Shown here: piece by piece, positions 19,998-29,731 of the stretch
How the letters are laid out: each line of letters begins with the position of its first letter
Numbering within the stretch: the stretch's first letter is position 1
Assembly (NCBI GenBank): GCA_910574015.1
Contig: CAJSYQ010000001.1
Coordinates: 124,001 to 188,000, forward strand
From: Eubacteriaceae bacterium
Lineage (GTDB): Bacteria > Bacillota > Clostridia > Lachnospirales > Lachnospiraceae
Reading direction: 5' to 3'
DNA length: 64,000 nucleotides
Notes under the pieces: generated by a model
Database searches by the model: none
Seen by the model: the letters and a program-made list of their open reading frames with translations, nothing else
Told to the model about the DNA's origin: nothing
Program-made: the position numbers and the translations under genes

Positions 19998-21636
19998 GAT
20001 GACCTCCTGTCCGGGATGCAATCCGTTCCTCCAGCTTCATGGCAGTCCGCAGCCCGTCCATAGCCGCCGACATAATCCCGCCGGCATAGCCGGCTCCCTC
20101 TCCACATGGATACAGCCCCTTTACCGAGACGCTGACATACTCCTTATCCCGTTCGATCCTCACCGGAGAAGAGGTTCTTGTCTCAACTCCCATCAGAAGG
20201 GTATCCTCATGGTCAAAGCCGGGAATGGAACGGCCAAATTGCTCCATTCCTTCTATCATACCATTTATCACGAACTTTGGCAATATTTTGTGTAATTCCG
20301 CATATTCCCATGTCCCCTTCACACAAGGGATCACTTTTCCTGCTGCCAGCGTCTTCCGTTTCTCTCGAAAATCACCAAAACGCTGCACCGGGATTTTTCC
20401 CTGACACAATTCATAGGCCGCCGTCTCCCATTTTCTCTGGAATTCGACGCCGGCCAGCACACCGCTGCCTTCGAAATCCTCCGGCTGCACCGTCACAACC
20501 ACGGCGCTGTTGGCATTGCCGGAGTCCCGGTCCGCGTCGCTCATGCCATTCACCGCCAGTCCTCCTCTCTCCGACGAGGCATTCACCACGTAGCCTCCCG
20601 GACACATGCAGAAAGTATAGACCCCCCTTCCGTCCCCCGCCTTTCCCGCTGCCTTGTATGAGGAAACAGGGAGGCGGTCATCCACTGCCCCGTACCGGGC
20701 AAGATCTATGTCCTCCTGCCTGTGCTGTACCCGCATCCCCACGGCAAAAGCCTTCCGGGTCATATGGACGGAACGCCGTTCCAGCATGGCAAAGGTATCC
20801 CTGGCACTGTGGCCGATGGCCAGGACCAGCTGTCCGCAGGCCAGACGCTCCTCCGTCACCTTGTTCGGTGCAATACGGCGTTCTGTCACAATCCCCCGGA
20901 CGACACCATCCTCTGTGATAATGTCCTTCATCTTTGTATGAAAACGGATCTCGCAGCCCAGGCGGATCAGCTCTTTTCTCATATTTACGATAACCGTCCG
21001 CAGTATGTCCGTCCCAATATGCGGCTTTGCATCATATAAAATATCTTCCCTGGCTCCAAAACGGACAAAAGTCTCCAGGACAAGCTGCTTGCGCCCGTCC
21101 CTGTCCTTCACGCCGGTATTCAATTTGCCGTCGGAAAATGTCCCGGCGCCGCCCTCGCCAAAGGACACATTGGATTCCTCGTCCAGTATGCCGTCCTGCC
21201 AGAACCGCTCCACATCCAGAGTGCGCTCCTCCACAGGGGCACCCCTCTCGATCAATACCGGAGCAAAACCGCAAAGGCCCAGATAGTAGGCGCAGAACAG
21301 CCCCGCCGGTCCCGCCCCCACAATAACAGGTCTGTCTGGAGTCCCTCCCGGTTCTCTCCGGGAGATGCGGGACATTAGAGAAGGAACTTCCTTTACACGG
21401 GAAAGATTTTTTTCCCGCCGGTTTTTCTGTAAAACGATATCTTCATGCTCTGCCCGGAAATGAAATGTATAGGTAATATAAATCTCCGGTTTCTTTCTGG
21501 CATCCAGGCTCTTTTTCACAATGCGCAGCTCCCGGATATCTGACGGATCAAGACGCAGTCTCCCAGCCAGCTTCTTCCTTCGGTATTCGGGAGAGTCGTT
21601 CTGATACAATATATTAAACTGCGTTATCTGAAGCAT
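19975..21636 (-). CDS. Uncharacterised FAD-dependent dehydrogenase, COG2509 type
   Basis: A 553-residue flavoprotein. The N-terminal domain (about 1-85) precedes an FAD-binding Rossmann motif VIVGAGPAGLFCAYYLG, with FGEGGAGTFSDGKLNTG and the C-terminal YPCGEGAGYAGGIMSAAMDG (FAD contact). This family is widespread in Firmicutes without a proven substrate. The open frame extends to 21930, but that part overlaps the preceding gene out of frame; ATG 21636 with GGAAAGG upstream is the likely start, overlapping the preceding gene's stop by 13 bases. Confidence 0.88.
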   Translation of the reverse strand: MLQITQFNILYQNDSPEYRRKKLAGRLRLDPSDIRELRIVKKSLDARKKPEIYITYTFHFRAEHEDIVLQKNRREKNLSRVKEVPSLMSRISRREPGGTPDRPVIVGAGPAGLFCAYYLGLCGFAPVLIERGAPVEERTLDVERFWQDGILDEESNVSFGEGGAGTFSDGKLNTGVKDRDGRKQLVLETFVRFGAREDILYDAKPHIGTDILRTVIVNMRKELIRLGCEIRFHTKMKDIITEDGVVRGIVTERRIAPNKVTEERLACGQLVLAIGHSARDTFAMLERRSVHMTRKAFAVGMRVQHRQEDIDLARYGAVDDRLPVSSYKAAGKAGDGRGVYTFCMCPGGYVVNASSERGGLAVNGMSDADRDSGNANSAVVVTVQPEDFEGSGVLAGVEFQRKWETAAYELCQGKIPVQRFGDFREKRKTLAAGKVIPCVKGTWEYAELHKILPKFVINGMIEGMEQFGRSIPGFDHEDTLLMGVETRTSSPVRIERDKEYVSVSVKGLYPCGEGAGYAGGIMSAAMDGLRTAMKLEERIASRTGGHHARNTQG

Positions 21637-22796
21637 CCTTTCCTTCCCCCCTTCTCTCTCTGACAGATGGCCTCCGCCGCCGCCATGGCGCAGCTCCAGG
21701 CAAAATGAAGATTGTAGCCTCCACACCTGCCGTCTACGTCCAGCAGTTCTCCCGTCAGATAGACATTCCCTGCCATTTTTGATTCCATTGTCTCCACGTT
21801 GGTTTCTTCTGTTGGTATGCCACCCATGGTCACCTGCGCCCTCTCCATGCCGAAGGTCCCCAAAATGGGAAAGGTAAACTCCTTGAGCTGCTTCCATGAT
21901 CCAGATAAGCCCTCCAGTACCGGGATCCATTTTTTCTGTACCAGACCGGCAATCCCGTGAGCCCCGATCCAGCTGCGAAGCTCCGTCCTCTCCATAGCAG
22001 GGACGAAGTCGATGACTCCCTCCACCATTCCTCCTGCCGACAGCGCCTCCGCCGCCACACGACAGAGCTGGAACACCGGAATGCCGGAAACGCCGTCCCT
22101 GACAATCTGAATTTCACCGCACTCTCCCGCCAGATCCCTGCCGTCTGTGCGCAGGGAAAACCGCCCCTGCACTCTTGTGCCCGCCACACGGTTCCACCAG
22201 TCTCCCCCGCACTGAAGTCCTGTCAGTGCAGGATATGTTTTATGTACTCTGTGCCCCAGGCTGCGGGCAAGCTTGTATCCGCTCCCGCTGCCGCCCAGCT
22301 CAGCAGCTGCAATCCCGCCCGCCGCAAGCACCAGGTAACGACAGCCCAGCTCCCCCTGCGAAGTCCTGACATAATACCGGTCCCCGGCAGGCCGTACGGA
22401 GACGGCCTTACAGTCGGTAACGACCCGGACCCCGCCTCGCCTGCAATAGTCCTGAAGCGCCTCCACAACAGTGACCGCCTGATTGGTATAGGGATATACA
22501 TACCCCTCTCTCTCCCTGTGATACACACCCAGTTTATGGAACTGCCGGATAATCCTTTCCGGCGGATACTCCGCCAGCAGTTCCCGAAGCCATACGTCAT
22601 CCCCGTAATAGCAATCCGTATCCATATGCAGATTTGTAAAATTACACCGGCCATTGCCAGTGGCCGACAATTTCTTTCCGGCTCTGGCATTCTTCTCCAG
22701 CAGCATCACTGGAATCCCGGCCTCAGCCAGAAGGCCGCCGCACAAAAGGCCCGACGCCCCGGCCCCTATGATCACAACATCACAATATTGCTCCAT
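21624..22796 (-). CDS. HI0933/BaiN-family flavoprotein
   Basis: A 390-residue FAD-binding protein, with the dinucleotide motif DVVIIGAGASGLLCGGLLAE at the start, the family signature KKLSATGNGRCNFTN (about 41-55) and a C-terminal GELLDVDGRCGGYNLHFAWSCA flavin contact. The family includes YhiN, HI0933 and BaiN. Some members are annotated as aminoacetone oxidases, but the function of this one is unknown. It is translationally coupled to the second flavoprotein downstream, and this pair precedes proB. Confidence 0.9.
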   Translation of the reverse strand: MEQYCDVVIIGAGASGLLCGGLLAEAGIPVMLLEKNARAGKKLSATGNGRCNFTNLHMDTDCYYGDDVWLRELLAEYPPERIIRQFHKLGVYHREREGYVYPYTNQAVTVVEALQDYCRRGGVRVVTDCKAVSVRPAGDRYYVRTSQGELGCRYLVLAAGGIAAAELGGSGSGYKLARSLGHRVHKTYPALTGLQCGGDWWNRVAGTRVQGRFSLRTDGRDLAGECGEIQIVRDGVSGIPVFQLCRVAAEALSAGGMVEGVIDFVPAMERTELRSWIGAHGIAGLVQKKWIPVLEGLSGSWKQLKEFTFPILGTFGMERAQVTMGGIPTEETNVETMESKMAGNVYLTGELLDVDGRCGGYNLHFAWSCAMAAAEAICQREKGGRKGCFR

Positions 22797-22841
22797 ACCA
22801 TCCTGAATCTCCTCTGTCTCCGATAATAATACATCATACTA

Positions 22842-23441
22842 TTAACTGGAAAAGTTTTCAAGGATGGAATACAAGTCTTTTTCACTGTCCACACTGTACC
22901 CCTCCTGCAGTGCGCGTATATCCTCCTCCGTCAAGGAGTCCTGGGATATTCCGGTTTTCTCAAATTCGTCCTCATTTGCCCTGGAAAATATAGTAACCTC
23001 TCCGTCCACCAGACGAAGGATATATCCCTTGTCCTCCTGATAGGTCTTGCGTATTACCAGTTCATCCTTCGAAAAAGATACCAGTTTTATATCAATCAGT
23101 CCGGCGTCTACCTCTTCCTCCGGCAGGTCAGACATAAAACTGTCAAGATATGCTTCCAGTTCCTTCCTTGTCATGCCGGCATATTCCGAAGGCATCGTCC
23201 GCACTTCCCTGACATTTTCTTCCGAGTCCCCATTATAGATCTCTACAATATATTTAGTATCACTATTGATCTTCTGCTGCGTCCCTCCGCTTGTCTGTTC
23301 TGTCTGATCCGTTTTCTCCTCTCTGTATTGCAGCCGTTCTTCCGTCACCTGCTGGGCATAGCGGTAGCTTCCATAGCACATGCCGCCTAGCAGCACCATG
23401 GCGCACAAAAGAAGACAGACCATTGTATATCTGCGTCTCAT
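22842..23441 (-). CDS. Membrane-anchored protein with BofC C-terminal-like domain
   Basis: A 199-residue protein with a single N-terminal membrane segment (about 8-26) and an extracellular acidic region. Residues about 85-195 (YNGDSEENVREVRTMPSEYA, then GYILRLVDGEVTIFS and SLTEEDIRALQEGYSVDS) resemble the C-terminal domain of BofC, the B. subtilis forespore protein that restrains SpoIVB signalling. A role at sporulation or as a checkpoint is possible but unproven. AGGAGG before ATG 23441 sets the start. A small stem lies in its leader near 23473-23490. Confidence 0.62.
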   Translation of the reverse strand: MRRRYTMVCLLLCAMVLLGGMCYGSYRYAQQVTEERLQYREEKTDQTEQTSGGTQQKINSDTKYIVEIYNGDSEENVREVRTMPSEYAGMTRKELEAYLDSFMSDLPEEEVDAGLIDIKLVSFSKDELVIRKTYQEDKGYILRLVDGEVTIFSRANEDEFEKTGISQDSLTEEDIRALQEGYSVDSEKDLYSILENFSS

Positions 23442-23544
23442 GGCAAAACCTCCTGGCAATGTATTAGGTCTACGGCGGAGTCACGCCGTTGAACTATACT
23501 TATAGTCTGTCCATTTTTTCTAATTATAAACTTAAAACAGCAAA

Positions 23545-23588
23545 CAGGACATGATCCCTGCCTTTTGACTGTCGGAGATCATGTCCTG
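23545..23588 (-). terminator. Terminator after the NlpC/P60 gene
   Basis: A perfect 12-base inverted repeat (23545-23556 and 23577-23588) around a 20-base loop lies about 20 bases after the stop, followed on the minus strand by a T-rich stretch and on the plus strand by six T. It may work in both directions. Confidence 0.8.
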
Positions 23589-23609
23589 AATTTTTTGTAA
23601 TTATATGAA

Positions 23610-24821
23610 TCAGTTCATCACACGGCCGATCTTCACCGGACGGCGATAATAAGCGTTGGAAATCTTAATGCCATCTCTCGGGTTGCTGGCATGAATGACC
23701 ATGCCGCCGCCAATATACATTGCCACATGGTTAATGCGGCTTCCATTGCTGTAGAAGAAGAGATCTCCCGGTTTCGGTGAACTCACTCTTCTCGTAACAC
23801 CTGACTGCGCCGCGGCATTGTGCGGAAGTGAGTATCCATAACGGGCATACAAACTCATGGTAAATCCAGAACAGTCCGTACCGCCAGTAAGACTGGAACC
23901 GCCCCATACATACCGATTTCCCAGGAACTGCTTCGCATATTCCACGATGGAAGCCTGACTGGAGGATACGCCGGAAGACTTGCTGGCCTTCACTGTTTTT
24001 ACCTTCACCGCACGTTTCAGGGAATAACGCTCTTTTACATAATCTTTGGAAACGAACGCATACTCATTATCCACATAGATACAGATGAAATCTGCCATGG
24101 AATTCGCAACTGCTTCAAGTCCGCCTGCCCTCTCAATGAAATCCTTGGATATCTTTTCCTTCTCTATGATCTTCTGGACAAAATCCAACGTAAGATTGTC
24201 TTTTTTAATGGTAAACTCTTCTCCCTCCGACACGATGGAATAAATCGGAGCATCTGTTGTCGGAAGCGCACGCACACGGAGGGAATCCGTCTGGATCTCC
24301 ACCACATTGCGTCCCACACTGGATACAAGATCCTCCGCCTTCTGATCCGTGGACAGATAGGAGACTTTTACATAACCCTTCACCTGACCGGATACGATCT
24401 TCGCCCAGCCTTTCTTGATACTATAAATATGACAGCCCGAATTTTTTGTCATCTTGCCAACAATCTTAGAACTTGTGGATGGTTTCTTTCTCACATTCAG
24501 ATAAGTGTCCACATTGCTTGCGATGCCAAGACGGCTGTAGTTCAGATTCAGTTCCACATGCCCCTCTACCTCATCCTCTTCCTCATCCAGGCCAGTGGAA
24601 TCCTGTAAAACGGGTGTGGGAACAGGTGATGCCTGTACGGCCTGATCCGTAGCCGCCGGACTCTCCACTACCTCATCACAATATTCTTCCAATACTACAT
24701 TTACGCCTTCCACCGGTTCCTCAGAGGCCAAAATGGCAGCCCTTACCGGAAGAACGATCATACCTGTCAGCATTGCACCTGTCATGGCTATGGCCATGAT
24801 TCTTTTCCCTTTGTTCATCAT
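23610..24821 (-). CDS. Secreted NlpC/P60 peptidoglycan endopeptidase with SH3 domains
   Basis: A 403-residue exported enzyme. After a signal peptide (about 1-28) and an acidic/proline spacer come two bacterial SH3-like domains (about 100-160 and 170-265), then a C-terminal NlpC/P60 domain with catalytic Cys317 (GGTDCSGF) and His365 (RINHVAMYIG). It cleaves within the peptidoglycan stem peptide, usually D-Glu to diamino acid. It is monocistronic, with a consensus promoter and a WalR-type box, and closed by a terminator. Such enzymes are core cell-growth or separation hydrolases. Confidence 0.93.
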   Translation of the reverse strand: MMNKGKRIMAIAMTGAMLTGMIVLPVRAAILASEEPVEGVNVVLEEYCDEVVESPAATDQAVQASPVPTPVLQDSTGLDEEEDEVEGHVELNLNYSRLGIASNVDTYLNVRKKPSTSSKIVGKMTKNSGCHIYSIKKGWAKIVSGQVKGYVKVSYLSTDQKAEDLVSSVGRNVVEIQTDSLRVRALPTTDAPIYSIVSEGEEFTIKKDNLTLDFVQKIIEKEKISKDFIERAGGLEAVANSMADFICIYVDNEYAFVSKDYVKERYSLKRAVKVKTVKASKSSGVSSSQASIVEYAKQFLGNRYVWGGSSLTGGTDCSGFTMSLYARYGYSLPHNAAAQSGVTRRVSSPKPGDLFFYSNGSRINHVAMYIGGGMVIHASNPRDGIKISNAYYRRPVKIGRVMN

Positions 24822-24859
24822 GTCGTCATCTTCTCCATATTTCGAACTTTTAACGAATT

Positions 24860-24876
24860 GTTACAAAAATGTTACA
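24860..24876 (-). promoter_or_regulatory. WalR (YycF)-type direct-repeat box
   Basis: On the minus strand TGTAAC, five bases, TGTAAC, matching the known WalR consensus of two TGTWAH hexamers spaced by five. It lies just downstream of the predicted start point, a position associated with repression in B. subtilis. Confidence 0.7.
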
Positions 24877-24887
24877 TTTATGAATTC

Positions 24888-24916
24888 ATTATAACAACAT
24901 GATTTCGGCTTGTCAA
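24888..24916 (-). promoter_or_regulatory. Consensus sigma-A promoter of the NlpC/P60 gene
   Basis: Minus-strand TTGACA (24911-24916), 17 bases, TATAAT (24888-24893): both hexamers and the spacer match the consensus exactly. Confidence 0.92.
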
Positions 24917-25040
24917 CTTTTTTCGTAACAAATTTAATACTGCTTGTTTTTTTATGTTACGTCCCTTATACTGTGTTACAGGAAGAACCAGCAGCATGGA
25001 TTCCATATTTGTATAGGGTTCTGCAAGAAAAGGTGTGTGG

Positions 25041-25069
25041 TATAATGTGAAACCGTTAAATTTTAACGG
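25041..25069 (+). promoter_or_regulatory. Extended -10 promoter and 17-bp palindrome before the small membrane protein
   Basis: TATAAT (25041-25046) preceded by TGG, with no good -35, is followed by the perfect palindrome CCGTTAAATTTTAACGG (25053-25069) over the likely start point. The palindrome looks like an operator for an unknown dimeric regulator. Confidence 0.6.
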
Positions 25070-25098
25070 ATTCAGAGTAACAAAATGGAGGTATCGCC

Positions 25099-25317
25099 AT
25101 GGATTCAGAAACGAAACAGCGCCGGGTCTATATCCGCAGCGCGGTGGTCTGCTTTCTCTGCACTGCCGTATGCATCGGCATTGATGTACGCAATTTTATA
25201 AGAGCAGGACATCTCTATCTCAACCTTGAAATCGGGATATCCTGTCTCTTATACGCCCTTCTTATCTTTATGGGGATCCGCGCCCTGCGAAAGGCCAGAT
25301 CCTTCCATACAATATAA
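25099..25317 (+). CDS. Small two-segment membrane protein, unknown
   Basis: A 72-residue protein with two hydrophobic segments (about 12-32 and 42-60) and charged ends (MDSETKQRRVYIR and RALRKARSFHTI). GGAGG lies nine bases before the ATG, and a promoter-palindrome pair precedes it, which supports a real gene. It is the only plus-strand gene between about 3 and 40 kb. Its stop is one base from the convergent stop of polC. No family is recognised. Confidence 0.68.
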   Translation: MDSETKQRRVYIRSAVVCFLCTAVCIGIDVRNFIRAGHLYLNLEIGISCLLYALLIFMGIRALRKARSFHTI

Positions 25318-25318
25318 C

Positions 25319-28300
25319 TCACATAAAATCCAGCAGCGACATCTGATCGCTCAGCGGCATGTTCCCAAGAAGTCCCATCTCACGCATCTTGTCCACAATC
25401 GTGCCGCTGACTTTACTGCGGTTTTTGAAATTCTCGCAGGAGGTAAAGGGACCGTCTTTCGCCGCTTCCACAACGCCCTCCGCCGCCTTGTCCCCCATTC
25501 CCTCGATGCTGTTCAGGGATGGCATCAGTTTTCCGTCAATGATCTGAAAATGCTTTGCCTGGGCCGTAAAAATATCAATGGGAATGAACTCATATCCTCT
25601 GGCATACATTTCCTGCACGATCTTCATATCCCCATAGGCCGCCTGGTCTTTCTGGCTCAGTTCATTCATGCGCTTTTTGTAATCCTTCATGGTCTCCTCC
25701 AGTTTTTCCCTTCCCTGGCACATAATTTCATAGTCAAATGCCTTGGCCCGGATAGAGAAAAAGGCTGCGTAATAGGCAAGAGGATAATAAACCTTAAAAT
25801 AAGCGATGCGGAATGCCATCATAACATACGCCACTGCATGAGCTTTCGGAAACATATATTTGATCCGCTTACAGGACTCGATATACCATGGCTCTACTCC
25901 GGCAGCCGTCATCGCCTCCTCCATATCCGGCGTGAGCCCTTTGCCCTTCCGGACACTCTCCATAATCTTAAAGGCGAGGCCGTTCTCCACCCCGGTATGG
26001 ATCAGATAAGTCATAATATCGTCACGGGTACAGATGGCCGTGGACAACGTGCAATCCCCCCTGGCAATGAAATACTGGGCATTGTTCAGCCATACATCCG
26101 TACCGTGGGACAGTCCGGAGATCCGCACCAGATCGGAAAAATTCTTCGGTTTCGTATCCCGCAGCATCTGCATAACAAAGTCCGTGCCAAACTCTGGTAC
26201 ACCGAGACTCCCCAGATCCGTCCCCATCAGATCCTCCGGCGATACACCCAGGGATGAGGTATCGGCAAAGAGCGCCAGCACCCCGGGGTCATCCAGGGAA
26301 ATATTCAGGGCGTCAACCCCGGTAATATCCTCCAGCATACGTATCATGGTGGGATCGTCGTGTCCCAGTATATCCAGCTTCAGCAGGTTATGATCGATCT
26401 TATGGTAGTCAAAGTGGGTGGTGATAATGGATGTCTCCATATCGTTGGCCGGGCGCTGGATCGGAGTGAAGGTATAGATCGTCCACCCCATAGGCAGCAC
26501 GACAATTCCCCCGGGATGCTGTCCGGTAGTGCGCCGCACCCCGACACAGCCCTCCAGGAGCCGCTCAATCTCTTCGTTTCTCTTATGGACCTCCTGCTCG
26601 TCAAAATATTTACGGACATAGCCATAGGCCGTCTTATCGGCCAGCGTACCGACAGTCCCGGCACGGAAGGTCTGTCCTGCGCCAAAGATGACTTCCGTAT
26701 AATTGTGAGCCTTACTCTGGTATTCACCAGAGAAATTCAAATCGATATCCGGTTCCTTGTCCCCATAGAATCCAAGGAATGTCTCAAAGGGAATGTCATG
26801 CCCGTCCCGCACCAGCGGCTCCCCGCACTCCGGGCAGTTCTTCGGCGGCATGTCAAAACCGGAGCTTCCGGCAAAAGCGCGCACCTCTTCCGAATCAAAG
26901 TCTGCATAATGACACTTCTGGCAATAATAATGCGCCGGCAGGGGATTTACCTCTGTGATACCGGACATGGTGGCCACAAAGGAGGAGCCCACAGAACCGC
27001 GGGAACCCACCAGGTATCCGTCCTCATTGGATTTCCAAACCAGCTTCTGGGAGATAATGTACATCACGGCAAACCCGTTTTTGATAATGGAATTCAATTC
27101 GTGCTCCAGACGCTCTGATACCTGGGAGGGAAGATCCTTTCCATACATGGAATGCGCCTTCCGATAACAGATGTCCCGGAGCTGCTGGTCTGAGTTATCG
27201 ATCACCGGAGGACACTTGTCGGGATATACCGGAGAAAACTTCTCGATCATATCCGCGATCCGGTTCGTGTTTTCCACCACCACTTCCATCGCCTTCTCTT
27301 CTCCAAGATAGGAAAATTCCTGGAGCATCTCGTCCGTGGTACGCAGATACAGGGGAGGCTGCTTCTCATCCTTCATTCCCTGTCCTGCCTGCAGGATGCT
27401 CCGGTAAATGGCGTCCTCCGGATCGAGAAAATGAACATCACAGGTGGCGCAGACAGGTTTGTCATAGCGCTCTCCCAGCTGGACGATGCGCCGGTTCATA
27501 TCCTTCACATCATCCCATGTAGATATATTTTCATAGAGCCGTTTCTCTGATTCCAGCATAAATCCATTGTTCCCCGCAGGCTGTATTTCCAGATAGTCAT
27601 AAAAATCCACCAGCTCTTTCAATCGGTCTTCATCTGCATCATCCAGCAGGGCGCGGTACAATTCCCCCGCCTCGCAGGCAGAACCAACAATGAGTCCCTC
27701 CCGCCACCTCATCAATTCACTTTTGGGGATCCGGGGTCTACGGAAAAAATACTTGAGATGAGACAGAGAAACAAGGCGGTACAGATTTACCCGTCCCACC
27801 TCATTTTGTGCCAGCAAGATCGCATGATAATATGGTTTCTTCTTAATAATCTCCGGGGCACAGTGAGTCTTTTCGTACAGAGCGTCCAGATCCCTGATCC
27901 CCTCCTTCTCCAGAAGGGTGATCATCTTCTCAAAAATCTCCGCCGTCGCCTCTGCGTCCTCCACCGCGCGGTGATGGTTCACCAGAGAGATCTTCATGGC
28001 CTTCGCTACGCTATCCAGAGTATACCGCGCCATATGGGGAAACAGCACCCGCGCCACTCCCACAGTGTCCACAACTGTGAATTCCGTATCCAGTCCCTGC
28101 TCTGCCCCCTTTTTACAGAGAAAGCTGTAATCAAAATCCGCATTGTGCGCCACTAGGACACACCCCTGGCAGAATTTCAGAAATTCCGGCAGTACAGCGG
28201 TAATCTCCGGTGCGTCTGCCACCATATCATCGGTAATGCTGGTGACTTCCGTAATCCTCGGCGGGATGGGTACGCCCGGATTAACAAAAGTGCTGAAACG

Positions 28301-29719
28301 GTCCGATATCCTTCCATCCACCACCTTCACGGCACCGATCTCAATAATGCGGTTTCTGGTGGGGGAAAATCCCGTTGTCTCAAGATCGAATACCACAAAG
28401 GAATCCTTAAGAGACTGCCCTTTCGCATGCCTCACCGCATCATCCAAGTCGTCCACCAGATATGCCTCACAGCCGTAAATCACCTTAAAGTCATCGCTTC
28501 CGATGGCATGTTCGGCGTCCGGAAAGGACTGCACCACACCGTGATCCGTAATGGCTATGGCCGGGTGTCCCCACTGCTGGGCCCGTTTCACCATCTTCTT
28601 CGTATCCGTCATGGCATCCATATCGCTCATCTGTGTATGGGCGTGCAGCTCCACCCGCTTCACCGGCGCCTGATCGGTTCGTCCCACCTGGAACCCCGGA
28701 ATCTCCTTCATACCCATAATGTTTCCGATCCGGATCTCCTTATCATAGGTATCAAAAGAGGCCACCCCTTTCAGACGGATGGAATTTCCTTTTTTGACAA
28801 ACTCAAAGAAGGACAGCTCCTCCGCCAGTTCCTTCTTGATAAATACCTTCACCATTATGGTGTCAGTAAAATCTGTGATCGCAAAGGTTACGATCAGCTT
28901 GTCCCCCTTGATCTCCCTCTGATCCACAGACCGTATCATCCCATCGATCACCACCTCGCCGATCTCATCCACGATCTCTGTGATGGGGATCACATCGCCC
29001 TCCACATTCTTTCCATAAAATACGGAGGGATCCTTCGCCGGTTTCCGGTAATTGCTTCTCCGCGGCACAATAGGCTTCTGAGACGGTACACTGCTCTGGC
29101 TGCCGCCGGCTGCCGCCGGAACGGCGGCCTCCCTGCCTCCCCTTCCCTCCACTGGCTCCTGAGCCTCCTCCCGGGGCTTCACCATCCGGTATATCTCTGG
29201 CTCATACGTCTTTCTCTGCTTTCTTTCCCGATATTCAAATTGTATTTCCACATCCATATCAAAGCGCCGTTTGAGCCGGGAAGCAAAAAATTCTCTGATG
29301 CCGGCACTCCTCTCGCGGCAGAGGAAATCGTCGTCGCAGACCAGCGTGAGCACATTCCCCTCCACCAAAAAGGGCTCCGAGCAGAACTTCATATGATCGA
29401 TGGCATTCATCTCCCGCAGTTCTTCCCGCAACGTATCCCCATAGGAATCCACCAGCCTGTCCAGATCGTATTCCCCGGCAAAGGGATAGCACAGCTCCAG
29501 CTTCGGTCGGAAGCCCAGCCGGTAAAACACCTGCTTATAAAGCTTCTTCTCCATGTTTTTCACAGGGCGGTATGGAATCAGCTGGTCGCCTCTCACATAG
29601 ATAAACGCCAGCATCTTCGTTTTAGAGGCACTGATCTTCTCGACCTGTGCCCCTGCAAAAAAATCATATAAATTGTTATCCACGGAAAGCTCCGGGAATG
29701 CTTCAAAAAAATGAACCAC
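25319..29719 (-). CDS. polC: DNA polymerase III alpha subunit, Gram-positive PolC type
   Basis: The replicative polymerase with built-in proofreading, 1466 residues. In order: N-terminal domain; OB region (about 230-330); PHP domain split around the exonuclease (HAHTQMSDMDAM near 355); DnaQ-like exonuclease (FVVFDLETTGFSP near 440); a Cys-rich zinc site (CQKCH and CPEC) and the polymerase core with DIDLNFSGEYQ. The C-terminus SDQMSLLDFM resembles a beta-clamp-binding motif. It follows ispG by 12 bases. Length and domain order are normal for the family. Confidence 0.98.
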   Translation of the reverse strand: MVHFFEAFPELSVDNNLYDFFAGAQVEKISASKTKMLAFIYVRGDQLIPYRPVKNMEKKLYKQVFYRLGFRPKLELCYPFAGEYDLDRLVDSYGDTLREELREMNAIDHMKFCSEPFLVEGNVLTLVCDDDFLCRERSAGIREFFASRLKRRFDMDVEIQFEYRERKQRKTYEPEIYRMVKPREEAQEPVEGRGGREAAVPAAAGGSQSSVPSQKPIVPRRSNYRKPAKDPSVFYGKNVEGDVIPITEIVDEIGEVVIDGMIRSVDQREIKGDKLIVTFAITDFTDTIMVKVFIKKELAEELSFFEFVKKGNSIRLKGVASFDTYDKEIRIGNIMGMKEIPGFQVGRTDQAPVKRVELHAHTQMSDMDAMTDTKKMVKRAQQWGHPAIAITDHGVVQSFPDAEHAIGSDDFKVIYGCEAYLVDDLDDAVRHAKGQSLKDSFVVFDLETTGFSPTRNRIIEIGAVKVVDGRISDRFSTFVNPGVPIPPRITEVTSITDDMVADAPEITAVLPEFLKFCQGCVLVAHNADFDYSFLCKKGAEQGLDTEFTVVDTVGVARVLFPHMARYTLDSVAKAMKISLVNHHRAVEDAEATAEIFEKMITLLEKEGIRDLDALYEKTHCAPEIIKKKPYYHAILLAQNEVGRVNLYRLVSLSHLKYFFRRPRIPKSELMRWREGLIVGSACEAGELYRALLDDADEDRLKELVDFYDYLEIQPAGNNGFMLESEKRLYENISTWDDVKDMNRRIVQLGERYDKPVCATCDVHFLDPEDAIYRSILQAGQGMKDEKQPPLYLRTTDEMLQEFSYLGEEKAMEVVVENTNRIADMIEKFSPVYPDKCPPVIDNSDQQLRDICYRKAHSMYGKDLPSQVSERLEHELNSIIKNGFAVMYIISQKLVWKSNEDGYLVGSRGSVGSSFVATMSGITEVNPLPAHYYCQKCHYADFDSEEVRAFAGSSGFDMPPKNCPECGEPLVRDGHDIPFETFLGFYGDKEPDIDLNFSGEYQSKAHNYTEVIFGAGQTFRAGTVGTLADKTAYGYVRKYFDEQEVHKRNEEIERLLEGCVGVRRTTGQHPGGIVVLPMGWTIYTFTPIQRPANDMETSIITTHFDYHKIDHNLLKLDILGHDDPTMIRMLEDITGVDALNISLDDPGVLALFADTSSLGVSPEDLMGTDLGSLGVPEFGTDFVMQMLRDTKPKNFSDLVRISGLSHGTDVWLNNAQYFIARGDCTLSTAICTRDDIMTYLIHTGVENGLAFKIMESVRKGKGLTPDMEEAMTAAGVEPWYIESCKRIKYMFPKAHAVAYVMMAFRIAYFKVYYPLAYYAAFFSIRAKAFDYEIMCQGREKLEETMKDYKKRMNELSQKDQAAYGDMKIVQEMYARGYEFIPIDIFTAQAKHFQIIDGKLMPSLNSIEGMGDKAAEGVVEAAKDGPFTSCENFKNRSKVSGTIVDKMREMGLLGNMPLSDQMSLLDFM

Positions 29720-29731
29720 TATCTTTCTCCC

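Noticed and set aside
21624-22796. Bile-acid dehydroxylation role for the BaiN-like flavoprotein
   Set aside because: No other bai genes are present, and the family is broad and common in Firmicutes.
28427-29671. 414-codon plus-strand open frame opposite polC
   Set aside because: Low-complexity His/Leu-rich translation, opposite a certain gene; a shadow frame.
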